DNA of 64,000 nucleotides from Branchinecta lynchi. Lineage: Eukaryota; Arthropoda; Branchiopoda; Anostraca; Branchinectidae. The stretch lies in contig JAKZAP010000018.1 of assembly GCA_023053575.1 (NCBI GenBank), forward strand, positions 13,668,202 through 13,732,201, read 5' to 3'. The position numbers and the translations under genes are program-made. This document shows, one piece after another, positions 11,401 through 22,838 of this stretch. Each line of letters begins with the position of its first letter. The first letter of the stretch is position 1. Below the pieces are notes generated by a model, which was given only the letters and a program-made list of their open reading frames with translations, did not search any database and had not been told where the DNA came from.

Positions 11401-11659
11401 AGAAGGCTTCGACATTCTATTACAGTAGACTGCGTGGGGCAAATAGTGACCCTTGTCTGGGAAATACTGGGAAATGCGACAGTGGGTGATGTGGTGTCGA
11501 CAGCTAGTATTCAGACGAGAATTTGTATTTGTTAGTTGGGGAAAACCGTTTGGACGTGCGCGAATCATATTTTGGTAGCTTTACTTGTATTTCTTACTAG
11601 ATCAATTGTCCCAGCATATGGATCTGAAAATAAATGTACAGTAGCCCGCGTCACATAAC
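11401..11659. other. Non-coding stretch with a weak exon-like segment
   Basis: An acceptor-like ATTCTATTACAG (about 11,414-11,426) precedes an open segment (VDCVGQIVTLVWEILGN) without domain similarity. I do not call it an exon. Confidence 0.2.
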
Positions 11660-12460
11660 ACTGTCTGATCATGCACTCTTAACTTTCAAATGGGGCGTCT
11701 GAGACACGAGGTCTTTCTACATATTAAGTTTCATTAAGATCTGATCACCTATTCGCAAGTTAAAAATACCTCACTTTCCGGATTCCCCCCTCCACCCCCG
11801 CCCCCCTCCAGATTGTCAGATCGGAGAAACGACTATTCTCTAGTCAACCTCTTTGGGTCTCTTACATGCCTGCCAAGTTTCATCATCCTAGCACACCCGA
11901 ACTCGCGTGATCACTAGAAACGCGTATCCCCCCCCAACTCCCCCACAGTGAGCGGATCCGGTCCGGATATGTTAATCACGTATCTAGGACTTGTGCTTGT
12001 TCTTTCCACCAAGTTTCATCCCGATCTCTCCACTCTAAGCGTTTTCCAAGATTTCCGGTTTCGCCTTCCAACTCCCCCCCCCCAACGTCACCGGATCCGA
12101 TCTGGATTTAAAATGGGAGTTCTGAGACACAAGGTCATTCCATATATCAAGTTTCATTAATTATTTCATATTATTTCACCCGTTTGTAAATTAAAAATAC
12201 TTCATTTTTCCTCATTTTTCCTGACTCCCCCTCCCTCTACCCCCCCCCCCCCAGATGGTTGGATTTTGGAAGTGAATATTTCTAATTTAACCTGGTCCGG
12301 TCCCTGATATGCCTGCCAACTTTCATCGTCCTAGCTTTTCTGGAAGTGCCCGAACTAGCAAAAGCGGGAAAGACAGACCGACCGACCGAACGACAGACCG
12401 ACCGACGGACAGAAATTGCGATCCCTATACGGCATTTGGCCGAAGGGCAAGTGCCATAAA
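11660..12460 (+). mobile_element. Family A element, copy 3, left-truncated
   Basis: Internal C-run units (about 11,780-12,260) are followed by a CCGACCGACCG-type microsatellite (12,378-12,412) and the hairpin GGCATTTGGCCGAAGGGCAA...GTGCC (12,431-12,456). The family's left-end motif is missing. Confidence 0.65.
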
Positions 12461-13721
12461 AGAAAAACGCAGTGTTCGGGAACTTTTTCCGAAATTTTAT
12501 TTGAGAGATTTGGCGGATATGGTCATTATAGGCTATTCAGACTTTATGTTATATAGCCTATATGATCTATACGTATCCTAAGAGAGAAACTAATGTCATA
12601 TAACTGGATTCCCCATCAAAAACTAACTCTAAACTTACCTTCAAACTAATATATTTTGCTCAATTTTACACTGTCACTCATTGATGAAAATGTGGATGCT
12701 CTGATTTAAGAAAATACAGAAATACTTAAAACTAAATATCTTCGAAGTTTTAATAGCTCAAACGATTGATAAGGAGCTTATCTTTCTAATGAAATAATAA
12801 AAATATGTAGTTTCCTGGAATTTTTTCAGAGAAAAATTATAATTTAGTGAAACAAGTTAGAGACTTTTCGCTTTTTCTTCGTTTCGGAAAAGAAATACAC
12901 CATTCGATAGCTTTCAAAAAGAGGATTCAGAATATGTATAGTTTGTTTGATTTAGTTTATGCTGTCCCGCTAGGAAAATATTTTCATACAGTTTGTCTTT
13001 ATAGCCCTAGTCTGCCTTTATAGGCTAAAAAGTCGGTGACATACATCGGTGCGGCAATCGGCATGAGCTTCGGGACTTTGGTGGATACCTGACTTGGTGG
13101 TCTTGGGCGTTCAACCTGAAAATCAATGGGTAAAAGGGATCGGAGAGTTGGGTGGAGTGACGCGGTACGATTTTAGTTTTCAGCACAAAAAGTTGGACTA
13201 GAAAAGTTCTTCAAACCTTCTTCAGCTCTCAAGGTATCCCCCTTGAACGATAGAGGGGCCTGAATCCCGGACCAAGTTATAATGAGCGTGGAAATGAATG
13301 AACTGGGTTTGATTTCAAAAGTCCTTTTTCCGCCTTTTACAGCTTGAAGTCTCTCTTGCGTATGAACAGTCAGTTTAACACCTTTGAATGACGAGTTAGA
13401 GAAGGGTCGTTTATTAAATATAAGGTTTGAAGCCAAGCTGACCATTCATCACGAAAGAAATAGAAATCGAGATTACGAAAGAAATAGAAAAATATCCGAA
13501 TTTATATTTATCCCTCGCACATCATCCTAGAGGGATAATTTAGCTGATCAAGAAAAAAAAACCCGAAAATCACGGTTTTCTATTTCTTTCGGGTCGTTTA
13601 TTCGCCCTGGAAATGGAACGCATTGATCATTTTCATAAACAGTTCCATGTTCCACGGTTTTCGGAGAAAATGACCATAAATACAATAAATATTCCTTCAG
13701 ACCAAGTTGACTTTAATCATA
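12461..13721. other. AT-rich non-coding stretch
   Basis: It includes the TATAGCCTATATGATCTAT repeat (about 12,550-12,585) and a small hairpin ATCCCTC...GAGGGAT (about 13,510-13,537). A GAAAGAAATAGAAA phrase recurs around 13,452-13,492. No gene is supported. Confidence 0.3.
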
Positions 13722-13874
13722 GTTGACTTCGTTAAATGGAAACGTCAGCTGAGTTTTATTTTAGCAATATTTCGTCTCTTCTTGGCAAGAGTCATCTTCT
13801 GGCTCAAGGTAGAAAAACGAGCATTTGATCGGTATAATCGAACTCAGCTGACGTATTCGTTTAACGCTGTCAAC
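13722..13874. mobile_element. Inverted-repeat MITE of family F
   Basis: Arms of 34 bp (13,722-13,755 and 13,841-13,874) are inverted copies: GTTGAC...AACGTCAGCTGAGTT on the left and AACTCAGCTGACGT...GTCAAC on the right. The interior has TTCTTGGCAAGAGTCATCTT. Related sequence without complete arms occurs at 17,085-17,215, 36,898-37,040 and 47,235-47,365. Confidence 0.6.
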
Positions 13875-14837
13875 TACGTCTTGGATCCCGTAGCCTCATT
13901 TCCTTCTTCTGGGACACTAATGACTAAAATAGGTGAGCAGATGAAACTTAAAAAAAAAAAATTGGGACATGGTACAATTTCTTATTTAGTGGTACATTTT
14001 GGGCGTTTTCTGGTACCTTTTCTCTCGAATCGTTGGCAACACTGCTAGGGCGTTGAAACTTCCCATTCTTTGCAGACAGTAGTGCTATTCACTGAACGCC
14101 GGAAAACGTTTTAATTCTAGTCCAACACATGCCGGAGGCGAGGTTGGCTGGGGGTTTGAAGGTGGTTCTCTTTTGACTTTTGGACGGATTGTCCCCTAGT
14201 AAGAACATGCAGCTGTTGCCTGCCGGTTCCGATATGGAGGGAAATTGAAGTAGGACTCTAATTACAGCTACTATGACAGGGTTAATTGACCGTCAAAGTA
14301 GGATCAGTGGAGTATCAGCTTTCTGCTTTTCATTGTTTTATCATCCAGAAGTAGACAGAATTGCCTAATAAAGTGACGGATCCCTATGCAGTATGTAACG
14401 GCTGAGTTGAGTTGATTACTGCGAAGTAGTCTCCTTGGAAATGGAAAGTTTGGGTTCGAAAGTTGTCTTCAAAAGCTGGTCTCGTTTTACGTAAATATGT
14501 TTTGGCCACCTTTAAGCCTTTGATGTGAGTAGCGCACATTTGGAGGAAAGTCCCGATTACCGCGCTACGTTTGTTTCTTGCTATGACCTAATACTAATGG
14601 GGGAGGGGGGAGTACTTGGAAATATGTAAACCCCTTGACTTTTGGCCGATGTTTACAAAGTAGTTGGTTCTTAGCACGTCAGTGATGCTGGAGACACAGG
14701 ATTGGACCGGATCCGACATGCCAAGACGGGTGGCCGAGATATTCCGTAGAACCCTCGGCCATTAAAGGGCAAAAACCTGCCTCTCCGCCAGGTCAATATT
14801 CTAAATGGTGGCTGAAATCGTTCCGTACAATGCCCTT
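13875..14837. other. Non-coding stretch, nothing recognised
   Basis: No domain-bearing frame and no strong repeat is seen apart from a short G-run near 14,600-14,610. An acceptor-like CATTCTTTGCAG (about 14,063-14,074) leads into only 12 open codons, so no exon is called. Confidence 0.25.
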
Positions 14838-15240
14838 CATTTAACTGAATACACCACATCACTCGGATTGTGCTAAGGGATTTGTTTTCTCCATTTTCGC
14901 TATGACATTCAGAATATCAACGGCCGTCCTCGAAACGCAAATTCTACTATGACACGGAAAATTTGAATCTGAATATAGACGTGGCTTTTCAGTGGCCAAT
15001 GATCAGCTTGCGGAAAGCAAATCAGTGCGTGAACACTTATTTTTCGTAAATCCTTTTCACCAAGCATTCAACACAGATATAAGCGCGTAGAGGTAGGTTA
15101 TCACAAGTCCGACAGGGAAACTCCAGTATATGAAGATCGATTGTTCGTGAGTCGCGAAGCAACGAAATGACGTATTTTCATCGGGTCTTCAAGCCTTTGT
15201 AAGCGAATAAGTGATGGGTTACTAGACTGTCCTACCTCAA
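14838..15240 (+). repeat. Duplicated segment H, copy without the MITE
   Basis: About 400 bp aligns in order with 53,865-54,575. Shared phrases include ACGGCCGTCCTC, ACGGAAAATTTGAATC, CACAAGTCCGACAG and GCATTTTCATC/GTATTTTCATC. The 53.9 kb copy carries an extra ~290 bp (54,052-54,347) absent here, so this copy serves as the empty site for that insertion. Content is non-coding in both copies. Confidence 0.65.
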
Positions 15241-15809
15241 CCGCAAGATTCAATGCTCTGTCAATTCGTAGAAGTTTCAGCTTTTTAGCTATACTTCTCC
15301 GGAACCCCAAAACACACCTGCGAACAACACCCCCCCAAAACCCATCTCCCAAACAACTTTAAGTGCAATTGTATCCCACAACGTAGTGACGGGTAGCAGT
15401 TATTTCGTAAAATTTGTCTGGTCGTCGTCTGCCTATCTGTCTTTTTGCAGGATAACCCTTGAAGGAGTTGAGGTATTTAGTTGAAACGTGGTGAGGGTTA
15501 TTTGGGTCAAAGTGAATATTCGGAGATCCTCCCTTAGACCTATATTTAGGGGTGGGGGAAGGGATGTTAAATGTTAAAATGTTTTTTAAGCTGAAGTACC
15601 TGCACTTTGTGAATACCGAATCGTTCGTTAAAAATCATTGTCAGTTAACAATTACTAGATAGGAAACTACAAGGATTTTTAATATTTTCTCCGAAGCTCC
15701 CATGTTCAGGCCGGACGATACTAGCCTCTTGTGGCCTACTGGAGAGCCTTGTTCGATCCCAACTTTGCCTTTTCTGCTTCCATGAACAGTATTTTTCTTT
15801 ACATTTTAG
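15241..15809. other. Intronic sequence directly upstream of the C2B exon
   Basis: No preceding exon is recognised. The last bases (TTTTTCTTTACATTTTAG) form a good 3' splice site. The earlier part of the C2B domain must be encoded further left, probably outside the window. Confidence 0.4.
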
Positions 15810-16005
15810 GTACCCTCTTCCCACCAAGGTACATACGCTCTCGCACAGCTTATCTACCAATCAGAAATCATCAAGACGAAACGAACAAGTGTAGTAAAGG
15901 CCTCGGACAACCCTCGATACATCGAACGATTCGAGTTCAAAATCGACAAACTGGAAATGGACGGGCTATTCATGGCTATCTATATTATCCAAGCCGAAAC
16001 CAAAA
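15810..16005 (+). CDS. Internal exon of a synaptotagmin-like C2B domain gene
   Basis: Seen: 65 codons plus one base between a T-rich acceptor (AG at 15,808-15,809) and a GTGAGT donor at 16,006. The translation includes YALAQLIYQSEIIKTKRTSV, then VKASDNP and YIERFEFKIDKLEMDGLF. This matches C2B strands beta3 to beta6 of synaptotagmins: the basic KTKRTS strand, the NP turn and the FEF strand. C2 domains bind phospholipid membranes and SNARE partners during vesicle exocytosis. The region where Ca2+-binding C2 domains carry the loop-3 Asp pair reads YIIQAETK, so these ligands are absent and a Ca2+-independent C2B is inferred. A second possible acceptor (AG at 15,827-15,828) would remove six residues. 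The exon ends in phase 1 and joins in frame to 43,357. I cannot assign the paralogue. Confidence 0.85.
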
Positions 16006-17084
16006 GTGAGTAGTTTTTTCCATCAGATTCACTTCGCTTGTTGGAAGTACGCACGACCCTTGTGCCGTCGGGTAAAGATAGTTGCCCACAGAATGCGAAT
16101 TCGCGTTCTCCTATATAGGCGAAATTGACGTCGCTAGCGGAAAAAAAACGCTTCGCTGAGCAGAAATTTCGCATCGTGCCGTTTTAACTCCAAGTCGAAT
16201 TATTTTCGCGTCACCACAGTTCGTATTTTTCTGCCAAGACACTTTTCTGTTAACATCCATAGCCTCCTGGCGACCAAGAGATGGCACCATTCGTGAAAAT
16301 AATACCAGAGGTTGTTCGCGTAAACATCCTTCGGAAATATTTTTAAATCAGGGATTTGATTGCAGCAGACAAGAGTGACTAATTGGTGAAGAGTCGTGCT
16401 GTCTGCCTATATGTATATTTGTTTCGACAACAAGCTTCTGGAAACAAAATGCGGTTGCATCGTGGCGATCTAGGGGCTAGGGACAGATTTAACAAAATCC
16501 TAAAAAAAAAAATTCACTCTTAAGAAGTCTCTCGGCCTGCTGAGTGATTTTTTCACCTTTCACTGACAACCTTCTCTCATTACATGACACCCACAGAGTC
16601 GTCATTTCGCTGAAACCTAAGGGGGGGGAGGGGGCAGCGTTTGACTTGCTTGGGGGGGGGGGTGAATACCCCAGAATGTACTTGTCGGAAACACAACTCG
16701 GCTGAAAAGACAAACGGCTTAGAAACAATAAACAAGAAACGTACTGCACCACATCCGGAAAACTGAACGAATTTCAAGAAACCATTTGTGAAAGGTAAAG
16801 GTATTTTCGCTGTTATTGTCCGATGTCAACCTTGATGTTGGAAATTAACCTTTATTAGTCTGAGGAAGTGTTTATAATAGTCCTCTAAGGAATATTCAGC
16901 TGTCATCATCATAGCAGTTGATGCTATGATGAGCATCGAATATCGATGAGCTATCGACGAGCATCATCGCTCGAGTGCGACATATTGTCGGCAGGTAAAA
17001 CTCAAGCATCCACCTGAAGACCAAGAGAAGTCCAAGCCTTTCGTCCTAAATATTCTTTGAGCCCAAGCTGACTTTGAAACATTT
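16006..17084. other. Intron start with clustered palindromes and G-runs
   Basis: G-runs lie at 16,621-16,628 and 16,651-16,661. Overlapping palindromes lie at 16,905-16,975: ATCATAGCAG...GATGCTATGAT, GAGCATCGAATATCGATG and GAGCATCATCGCTC. No coding sequence is recognised. Confidence 0.4.
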
Positions 17085-17220
17085 ATTCAAACAATGTTTA
17101 CAACGGATAAGTCAGCTATGATTCTTCATCAGCGATATTTCGGCCCTTCTTGGCAAGGGTCCTCGTCAGGCTGTCAATCCTCTGGTTCAACTTCGGGGAA
17201 GGAAACAAACCTGTAATAAA
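17085..17220 (+). repeat. Family F repeat fragment
   Basis: TTCAAACAATGTTTACAACG, then TTCTTGGCAAGGGTCCTCGT and GGAAGGAAACAAACCTGTAA. It is almost identical to 36,903-37,040 and related to 13,722-13,874 and 47,235-47,365. Confidence 0.6.
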
Positions 17221-17384
17221 TAACCGAAGCTTCTACCGACTATAAATATCTAAGTAAATTATCTTCAAATACCACTATAATGAAAAAACTAGTCCTTAGA
17301 TTTAATTTTTGACAACGATACTGTTTTTGCCCCAATCGTGCTACAAACGATAGTTTAGAACAATGCGGTATTTTCGTCAATAGT

Positions 17385-17560
17385 GTCATCTATGGTATTT
17401 TAATACTGAAAAGTTACGCATAACTTTATAACACCAACTAGAGTATATAACATATTGTCCCAAGTTTTCATCCGTCACGATGTCTATGACTGAAAAGGAT
17501 AAAATTCAACTGACTGCAAAGTCAATTTATCCCTTCTTCCGATATTCTTTTGTTGTTGTT
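17385..17560 (+). repeat. Module m2 of a two-part repeat
   Basis: Matches 44,185-44,340 in the same orientation (CACGATGTCTA, TGAAAAGGATAAA, CTGCAAAGTCAATTTA). It is followed here by module m1 in direct orientation. Confidence 0.55.
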
Positions 17561-17639
17561 TTTACAACGCTGAGGAATAGCCTTTGATCATGTGATTACT
17601 GATTGTGTTCTTCTTAGAACATACTGTTTTATAAGCTTC

Positions 17640-17775
17640 GACAAGTTAACTTCAGCATTTAACCGACAGCGAAGAAACAAAACCAAAGTGTTGCTCTCGC
17701 AACACTTTAGTCGGCGGAGCCGGACAAGGTTGCTGCAACACTTCACGTTGCCCAGGCAACGTAGGTCTAGTTTTT
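17640..17775 (+). repeat. Module m1 with hairpin and X-box-like palindrome
   Basis: Matches the reverse complement of 44,062-44,175. It contains the hairpin GTGTTGCTCTCGCAACAC (17,689-17,706), which the 44 kb copy lacks, and the palindrome CGTTGCCCAGGCAACG (17,746-17,761), which resembles an RFX X-box. Confidence 0.55.
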
Positions 17776-17789
17776 CTTAAGATCAGCCG

Positions 17790-17913
17790 ATTTTTCGTCA
17801 ACACAGTCGTTTTTACTCAATAATTTTTTTTTTATCTGTAGAAACAGTCGGTAAAAATGACCAGCCAGTCGGTAAAGACCTTGCCCCCCACAAAATTTTG
17901 GCTAGTAACGCCT
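17790..17913 (+). mobile_element. hAT-type non-autonomous end fragment
   Basis: Phrases CAGTCGGTAAA and GACCAGCCAGTCGG are followed by CTAGTAACGCCTCTG, the inverse of a CAGAGGCGTTAC-type hAT terminus. No transposase is seen. Similar phrases flank family A copy 1 (115-231 and 1,450-1,560). Confidence 0.4.
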
Positions 17914-18329
17914 CTGGTCATCGCTGTAGATAAACATTCTTCGCAGGGGTTATTACCAGTTCCAAGTTCAAGTGACGTTTCTAAAGTTCTCGCATCTGAC
18001 GCTGCAGCATGACAAGAACCTTATTATAACCTTGCCAAAATCACTCGCTTGCAGAACAGTCCGGAATTCCTAATCATCTGGTTCCCGTAGTCAAGCAAGA
18101 TTAGACCCAAATTGCAAAGGTTTATGAGTCCTTTCATGTCCCCCCCTTTCCTGTGGCCCAATGAGAGTTAACTCAGACATTCCTCCTAATACGAGGTCTG
18201 ATCGGATTAATACGGGATCGACAAGACATTCGAGGGCGGAATCCCTTGATCTTCTGGTTCTTGCAAATAGGCAAACGTTATCCTCAAAGCAGCCTTCAAA
18301 GCTGAGATTGGGGTTATCAGTTCTTGGCA
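17914..18329. other. Intronic stretch, nothing recognised
   Basis: Short open frames exist on both strands between 18,091 and 18,379 but they overlap one another and show no domain. Confidence 0.25.
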
Positions 18330-18590
18330 TTAAGAAAACGGTACACATTACTTCGGTTCGGCTGGTCCAAAGTTTCTAAGCATAGTTCAACTCAAGAAAT
18401 CAGTTCTGCATCTTTAAAGCACGGAGGAAGCCGTAGAAATTAGTTCGCTTCGCTGATTCAGAGTTTTGAAGCCTTGTTCAATAGTAGAAATCAGTTCTAT
18501 ATTTTAAAGCACAAAAGAATCAATATAGATTAGTCGGTTCGACTGATCCAAAGTTTTGAATCGTGATTAAGCTCCAGAAATCAATAGCCT
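18330..18590 (+). repeat. Diverged tandem repeat of about 100 bp
   Basis: Three partial units share TTCGGCTGGTCCAAAGTTT / TTCGCTGATTCAGAGTTTT / TCGACTGATCCAAAGTTTT, each followed by GAAATCAGTTCT-like and AAAGCAC phrases. Confidence 0.5.
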
Positions 18591-19000
18591 ACACCACAAT
18601 TTTCTTCTGTGTGGTTGTGCTTAAGTAAGAGATAGAGAGAAAAGTACGGATTTCTGGCGATGAAAGGTAATGAATGAACAGAAAATAAGCAAAACAAGAA
18701 CCAAGCTTTTGGTGGGATCCAGAGCTGGACTATGTTGATTCGCGGGATGCCAGTTTTGCGAAAAAGAGAGGAGATGAATGCATCTACGAGTGCCGAGTGA
18801 GGAACGACTAAAAGAAGGAAAGGCAAAGCAGGGCATGGTGGAGGTGGAACGAGTACTAAAAAGGTGCCATACCAAAAAAACGCGTACTGCACCGGTAGAT
18901 TCTCATCCCTTCGTCTTAAACCAGTTAACTTCATTGCTCCATCACATGATTAGCTGTTTTCTACCCTTGATAGAAAACTATTGGGAAGCCCTAGTCTTTT

Positions 19001-20690
19001 ATGACACTTGCCCTTCGGCCAAGTGCCATATAGCGATCGCAATTTCTGTCCGTCCGTCGGTCTATCGGTCGGTCCGAGTTTTGCTAGTTTGCACACTTCC
19101 ATATAAGCTAGGACGATGAAACTTGGCAGGCATATCGGGGACCCCAAATGATTAAGTTCGAAATAGTCACTTCCCCGGTCCGAGCATCGTGGGAGGAGTG
19201 GAGGGAGGGGGAATCCGGAAGCTTGAGGTATTTATAGCTTTTGAACGGGTGATTGGATCTTAATGAAGCTTGATATTTGGAAAGACTTCGTGTCTCAGAC
19301 GACCCACTTCGAATCCAAACCGGATCAGGTGACTTTCGGGGGAGTTGAAGGGGGCAGTCAGAAATCTTGGGAAACGCTTAGAGTGGAGGGATCGGGATGA
19401 AACTTGGTGGGAAGAACAAGTCCTAGACACATCATGAAATAACCGGACCAGATTCGGGCACTGTGGGGGGAGTTGGGGGGGGGGGTCAATCCATCGAGTT
19501 CGATACTTCATTATGAATAAGATAATGAAACTCGACAGGATTATGAGGGATCTGAATAGACCGACTTGAGAATAGTCGTTTGCACGATCTGAACATCGTG
19601 GGGAGTGGAGGAGGGGGAATCCGGAATCCTGAGAAATTTACAACTTTTGAACAGGCGATCGGATTTGACTTGGCAAGTGCAAAGAGCGATTGTCTCAGAT
19701 GTTCCATGTCAAGTCCGGACCGGATCCGATACTTGGGGGGGGGTGGAAGGGGGCACTGGAATTTGTGTGAAACGCTTAGTTTCGAGGGATCGGGATGGAA
19801 TTTGGTGGGAAGAACAAGCATAAGCATTAGATATGTTCTTGATGGAACCAGATCATGCCCGGGCTCTTTTGGAGGGAGTTGGAGTGGATTTCCTGGAATT
19901 CCGGAGATCGCGAGATAGGATACTTCCAGATGTGCGAAGGACGATAAAACTAGGCAGGCATATTAGCGACCCGACCCAATAGACTTAAGGACCCGACATA
20001 GGAAGCCTTAGGAAGACTTCCGGTTCTGGGTCCGACCATTTTTGGGGAGTAGAGGGAGGGGGAATACGGAAATTGCTGACTTGCATAGGTTGCGAAAAAA
20101 TGGTCCGACTGAAGGGAAACTTTATGGGTGATACGAACTGATGACCTAGGTATGCAAAGCTTGTGTACGAACCCACGCGGCCATGGTTAGGGGACTTGGG
20201 GGCGGGGGGGGGGGGGTCTGGAAACTTTGTGACATGCAGAAAAACCAAACGGATGGGCAGAATGGAGTGCAACTTGGACAGTACCAAGCTAATGCGGCCT
20301 AGACTTGTCATTTGGCGTCCGAACCGGATCCGACTAAGGTAGGAAGAGGATGAAATGGGAACCGGAAATTTGCAGATATGCTCCGATTCGAGTTAAACTT
20401 GATGGACGGGAAGAAGAGACGTTAGTATGTGTCCGAGTCGTATTCGGCCACAGTAGGGGGGAGTCCCGGAAATATTGTGGCTTGTATAGCGGTAAACAAG
20501 CGAAGTGTTTGGAATGAAACTTGGAAAGTAGACAGATTGTCTGGCGTAGCCGACACATTTTAGGGTCTGAGCCGGCTCCGAGTATGATGGGGAGGGGTAT
20601 GGAGTTCCCGGAAAAATGCTCAGATTCACTTTCTCGCTTCTCACACCACCTACTCGTAACAAGTACCACATGATCTCGTAGCTCTTGTTC
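19001..20690 (-). mobile_element. Family A element, copy 4, long
   Basis: Hairpin CACTTGCCCTTCGGCCAAGTG lies at the left end (19,004-19,026), next to GTCCGTCGGTCTATCGGTCG. The body has many internal units with G-runs (19,466-19,483, 19,736-19,743, 20,201-20,217). The right end has TCGTAGCTCTTGTTC, matching the inverted left-end motif. At 20,290-20,325 it provides the unoccupied version of the site where a hairpin MITE sits in copy 7 (50.9 kb). Confidence 0.7.
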
Positions 20691-22084
20691 TTCTTTGAAT
20701 TATTCTTTGAAACTTTCTCGTAAAAACATTTTCTTTTGGATGGGAGACTGGATTATTTGACTCATTTCAAGTTTATTCGGGACTTTTCTTTTCATCCTTA
20801 ATTAAGATTATATAAAATGTAGGGAATTTTCTTTTTGAACGGATGCGCCCCCCCCCCCCCCCCCCACCAACGAATGGAGTCATCCGTTTCACAATTATCA
20901 AAGCGAATGCTCTAGCATTGATAATTAGAGTATAGAAGAGGATATGCGTCAAGCCGGCTGTTTCCAGAGTGGTCTTAGTTTCCTGGTTCCACTTCCGAGT
21001 TCCCCTCTACAGTTATTCAAGAACCTCGTTACCATTGTTCGTCAAAAAGTTTGAACTCTTTCGCGGTTTCTATTTTGGCGATCAAACGCCTTTTAAGGAG
21101 ACACGAGCCGATGCTAGGGACTGTCGGCCAGGCCCAGCTTTCAAAGGGCCATTTCCTAGTACGCATTGTAAACGCAAAAGGCGAAAATTTTAATTAATCT
21201 TAAGTTAAGATTATAAGAAAGAGATTAAGATTTCTGAAGTAAAGACAGAAACGGTAGGTGCCACACTTGTGTCACTCAGAGGAAGAGGGAAAAAGGCTTG
21301 CTGTCGCCTTCGTTACATTGATAAGATTAATAATGTCACTCTCCTGGGATTCTTATCGCTCTTCGTAATGACAGGGGTATGGGGCCAAGGATTTACGGTG
21401 TTTAAATTTCCGAGTTTCAAGATATCGTGCTTCGCAACAACTTGCCTGAGTTGACATGTAGGGTGTTGTTGCCCGTAAGGATAGTAAAATCAAAGAATGT
21501 TCCCAAACCTGCACGCGCCTGCCACAGAGCGTTCTAGGTAGATTGAAGACAACAGAAATATCAAAAAATAAATTCACGAAGAGCAATCGCGGGTAGTATT
21601 TCAAGTACTTGCCTCAAAGCCTACGCTTTTACTACATTTTGTTGGTGCCTACTTTAGAGAATGTGAAGACCGACAACCCTATCGGATCTGCGATCCGAGC
21701 TGCGATCACGTTGATTCGAACACGAATTAAAACAAAAATTTTGTCCAACTTGGAAATACTTTGTTATTGACTGGTCAGGTAGGGTTGGAAGTTAAAGGAC
21801 AAAGGACAGGCAACGCAACCAAGAAAATAGACCTAATGCCATTGATCTTGATCCCATTGGTCTTGAAGTAGGGACGGAGAATTGCTACCAGGACAAGACC
21901 AAAGGTTTCGATGGGATCCCAAAAGTTAACATTTGTAAACTTCCTGATATAGATAATCAGGGGCCTCCCGATGCGGGGGGGGGGGGGGGGCCTCCCCTAC
22001 ATTCTGGGCGTTCGGTAAAATCTGGTAAAACGGGATCGCTTCGAAGCCGTGTTGCCGGTTTTATAAAATAATTTTTCCCTACAT
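20691..22084. other. Intronic stretch with C-run and a solo family B end
   Basis: A C-run lies at 20,848-20,865. ACAAGACCAAAGGTTTCGAT plus GGGATCCCAAAA at 21,893-21,924 is an isolated family B left end without body. A G-run follows at 21,977-21,990. No coding region is recognised. Confidence 0.45.
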
Positions 22085-22680
22085 TTCCAAATTGGGTATT
22101 TAACGTGTTTCATGATTCCCATTCTTTATCGAGATTGGTAATTCATCCAACTTCTGTTCAGTCCGCATTTATATCACGGTAAGCGATCTGTCCATTTGTA
22201 AATTCGGTGATTTACATATATATTTATTTAGTTCCCATTCATCATCGAATTCTGTAGTCACCGTCCCTTTTTTGTCAGCATTTATTACACCGCGTTTGGC
22301 CTGTTCCGTTCCTTTGTAAATTCGGTGATTTAACATATTTTGTTCATTTCCCATCCGGTAATCGCCGAACCTTTGTTTAGTCCGCGTCCATCCCACCTCA
22401 TTTGTCTGTCAGTTAATGCTGTTGTTTAACGTATTTATTTATTCAGTTTTCTTGTGTGTTTTTTTCAGTTTTTGTTCATAAAACAAATAACACTAAACAA
22501 CATTTATGGCCCCACCATAAGGCCTAACATAAGACCTGGCAATGGGCGAAGTTCCCATTCGTTACCGAATGTGGTAATCAACGGATCTTTGTTTAGTCCG
22601 CATCTTTTTCACTGCATTCGGTCCGTCCCTTAGTAAATCCGGTGATTTAAAGGGGTTATTTGGCCCCATTCGTTTACCTT
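22085..22680 (+). repeat. Diverged tandem array (about 115-bp units), left part
   Basis: Units share CCATTC..TA.CGAA, TGTAAATTCGGTGATTTA and TTTGTTTAGTCCGC. The same units resume at 25,980-26,240 on the far side of the LINE, so the LINE lies within the array. Confidence 0.55.
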
Positions 22681-22689
22681 AAATTTTAC

Positions 22690-22838
22690 CTTAAATCGCA
22701 CTTCCAGCGAGATAAGGTGGTGTTAGCCTCCTGTAGAGTCTCTCGCTGGTTGGCGGCTTGATTGTCAGATCGTTGTTGTCACATCGGCTCACTGGCACTC
22801 CAGTGTAGCCGGCATTGATTGGTTGATAAATCTTGTTG
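22690..22838 (-). repeat. LINE 3' untranslated end with internal duplication
   Basis: A segment with TTGTCACATCGGCTCACTGG occurs twice (22,776-22,820 and 22,838-22,875), about 62 bp apart. The second overlaps the end of the LINE frame, so the 3' end was made by a tandem duplication. The extreme 3' end (minus strand) reads ATTTAAGGTAAAATTTAAGG, a short repeated tail of the kind seen in CR1/L2-type LINEs. Confidence 0.55.

Noticed and set aside
14063..14110. Possible exon after CATTCTTTGCAG
   Set aside because: Only 12 open codons follow before a stop; no domain.
15829..16005. Alternative acceptor for the C2B exon at 15,827-15,828
   Set aside because: The upstream acceptor has the better T-rich tract; the downstream one stays possible but cannot be decided without the preceding exon.
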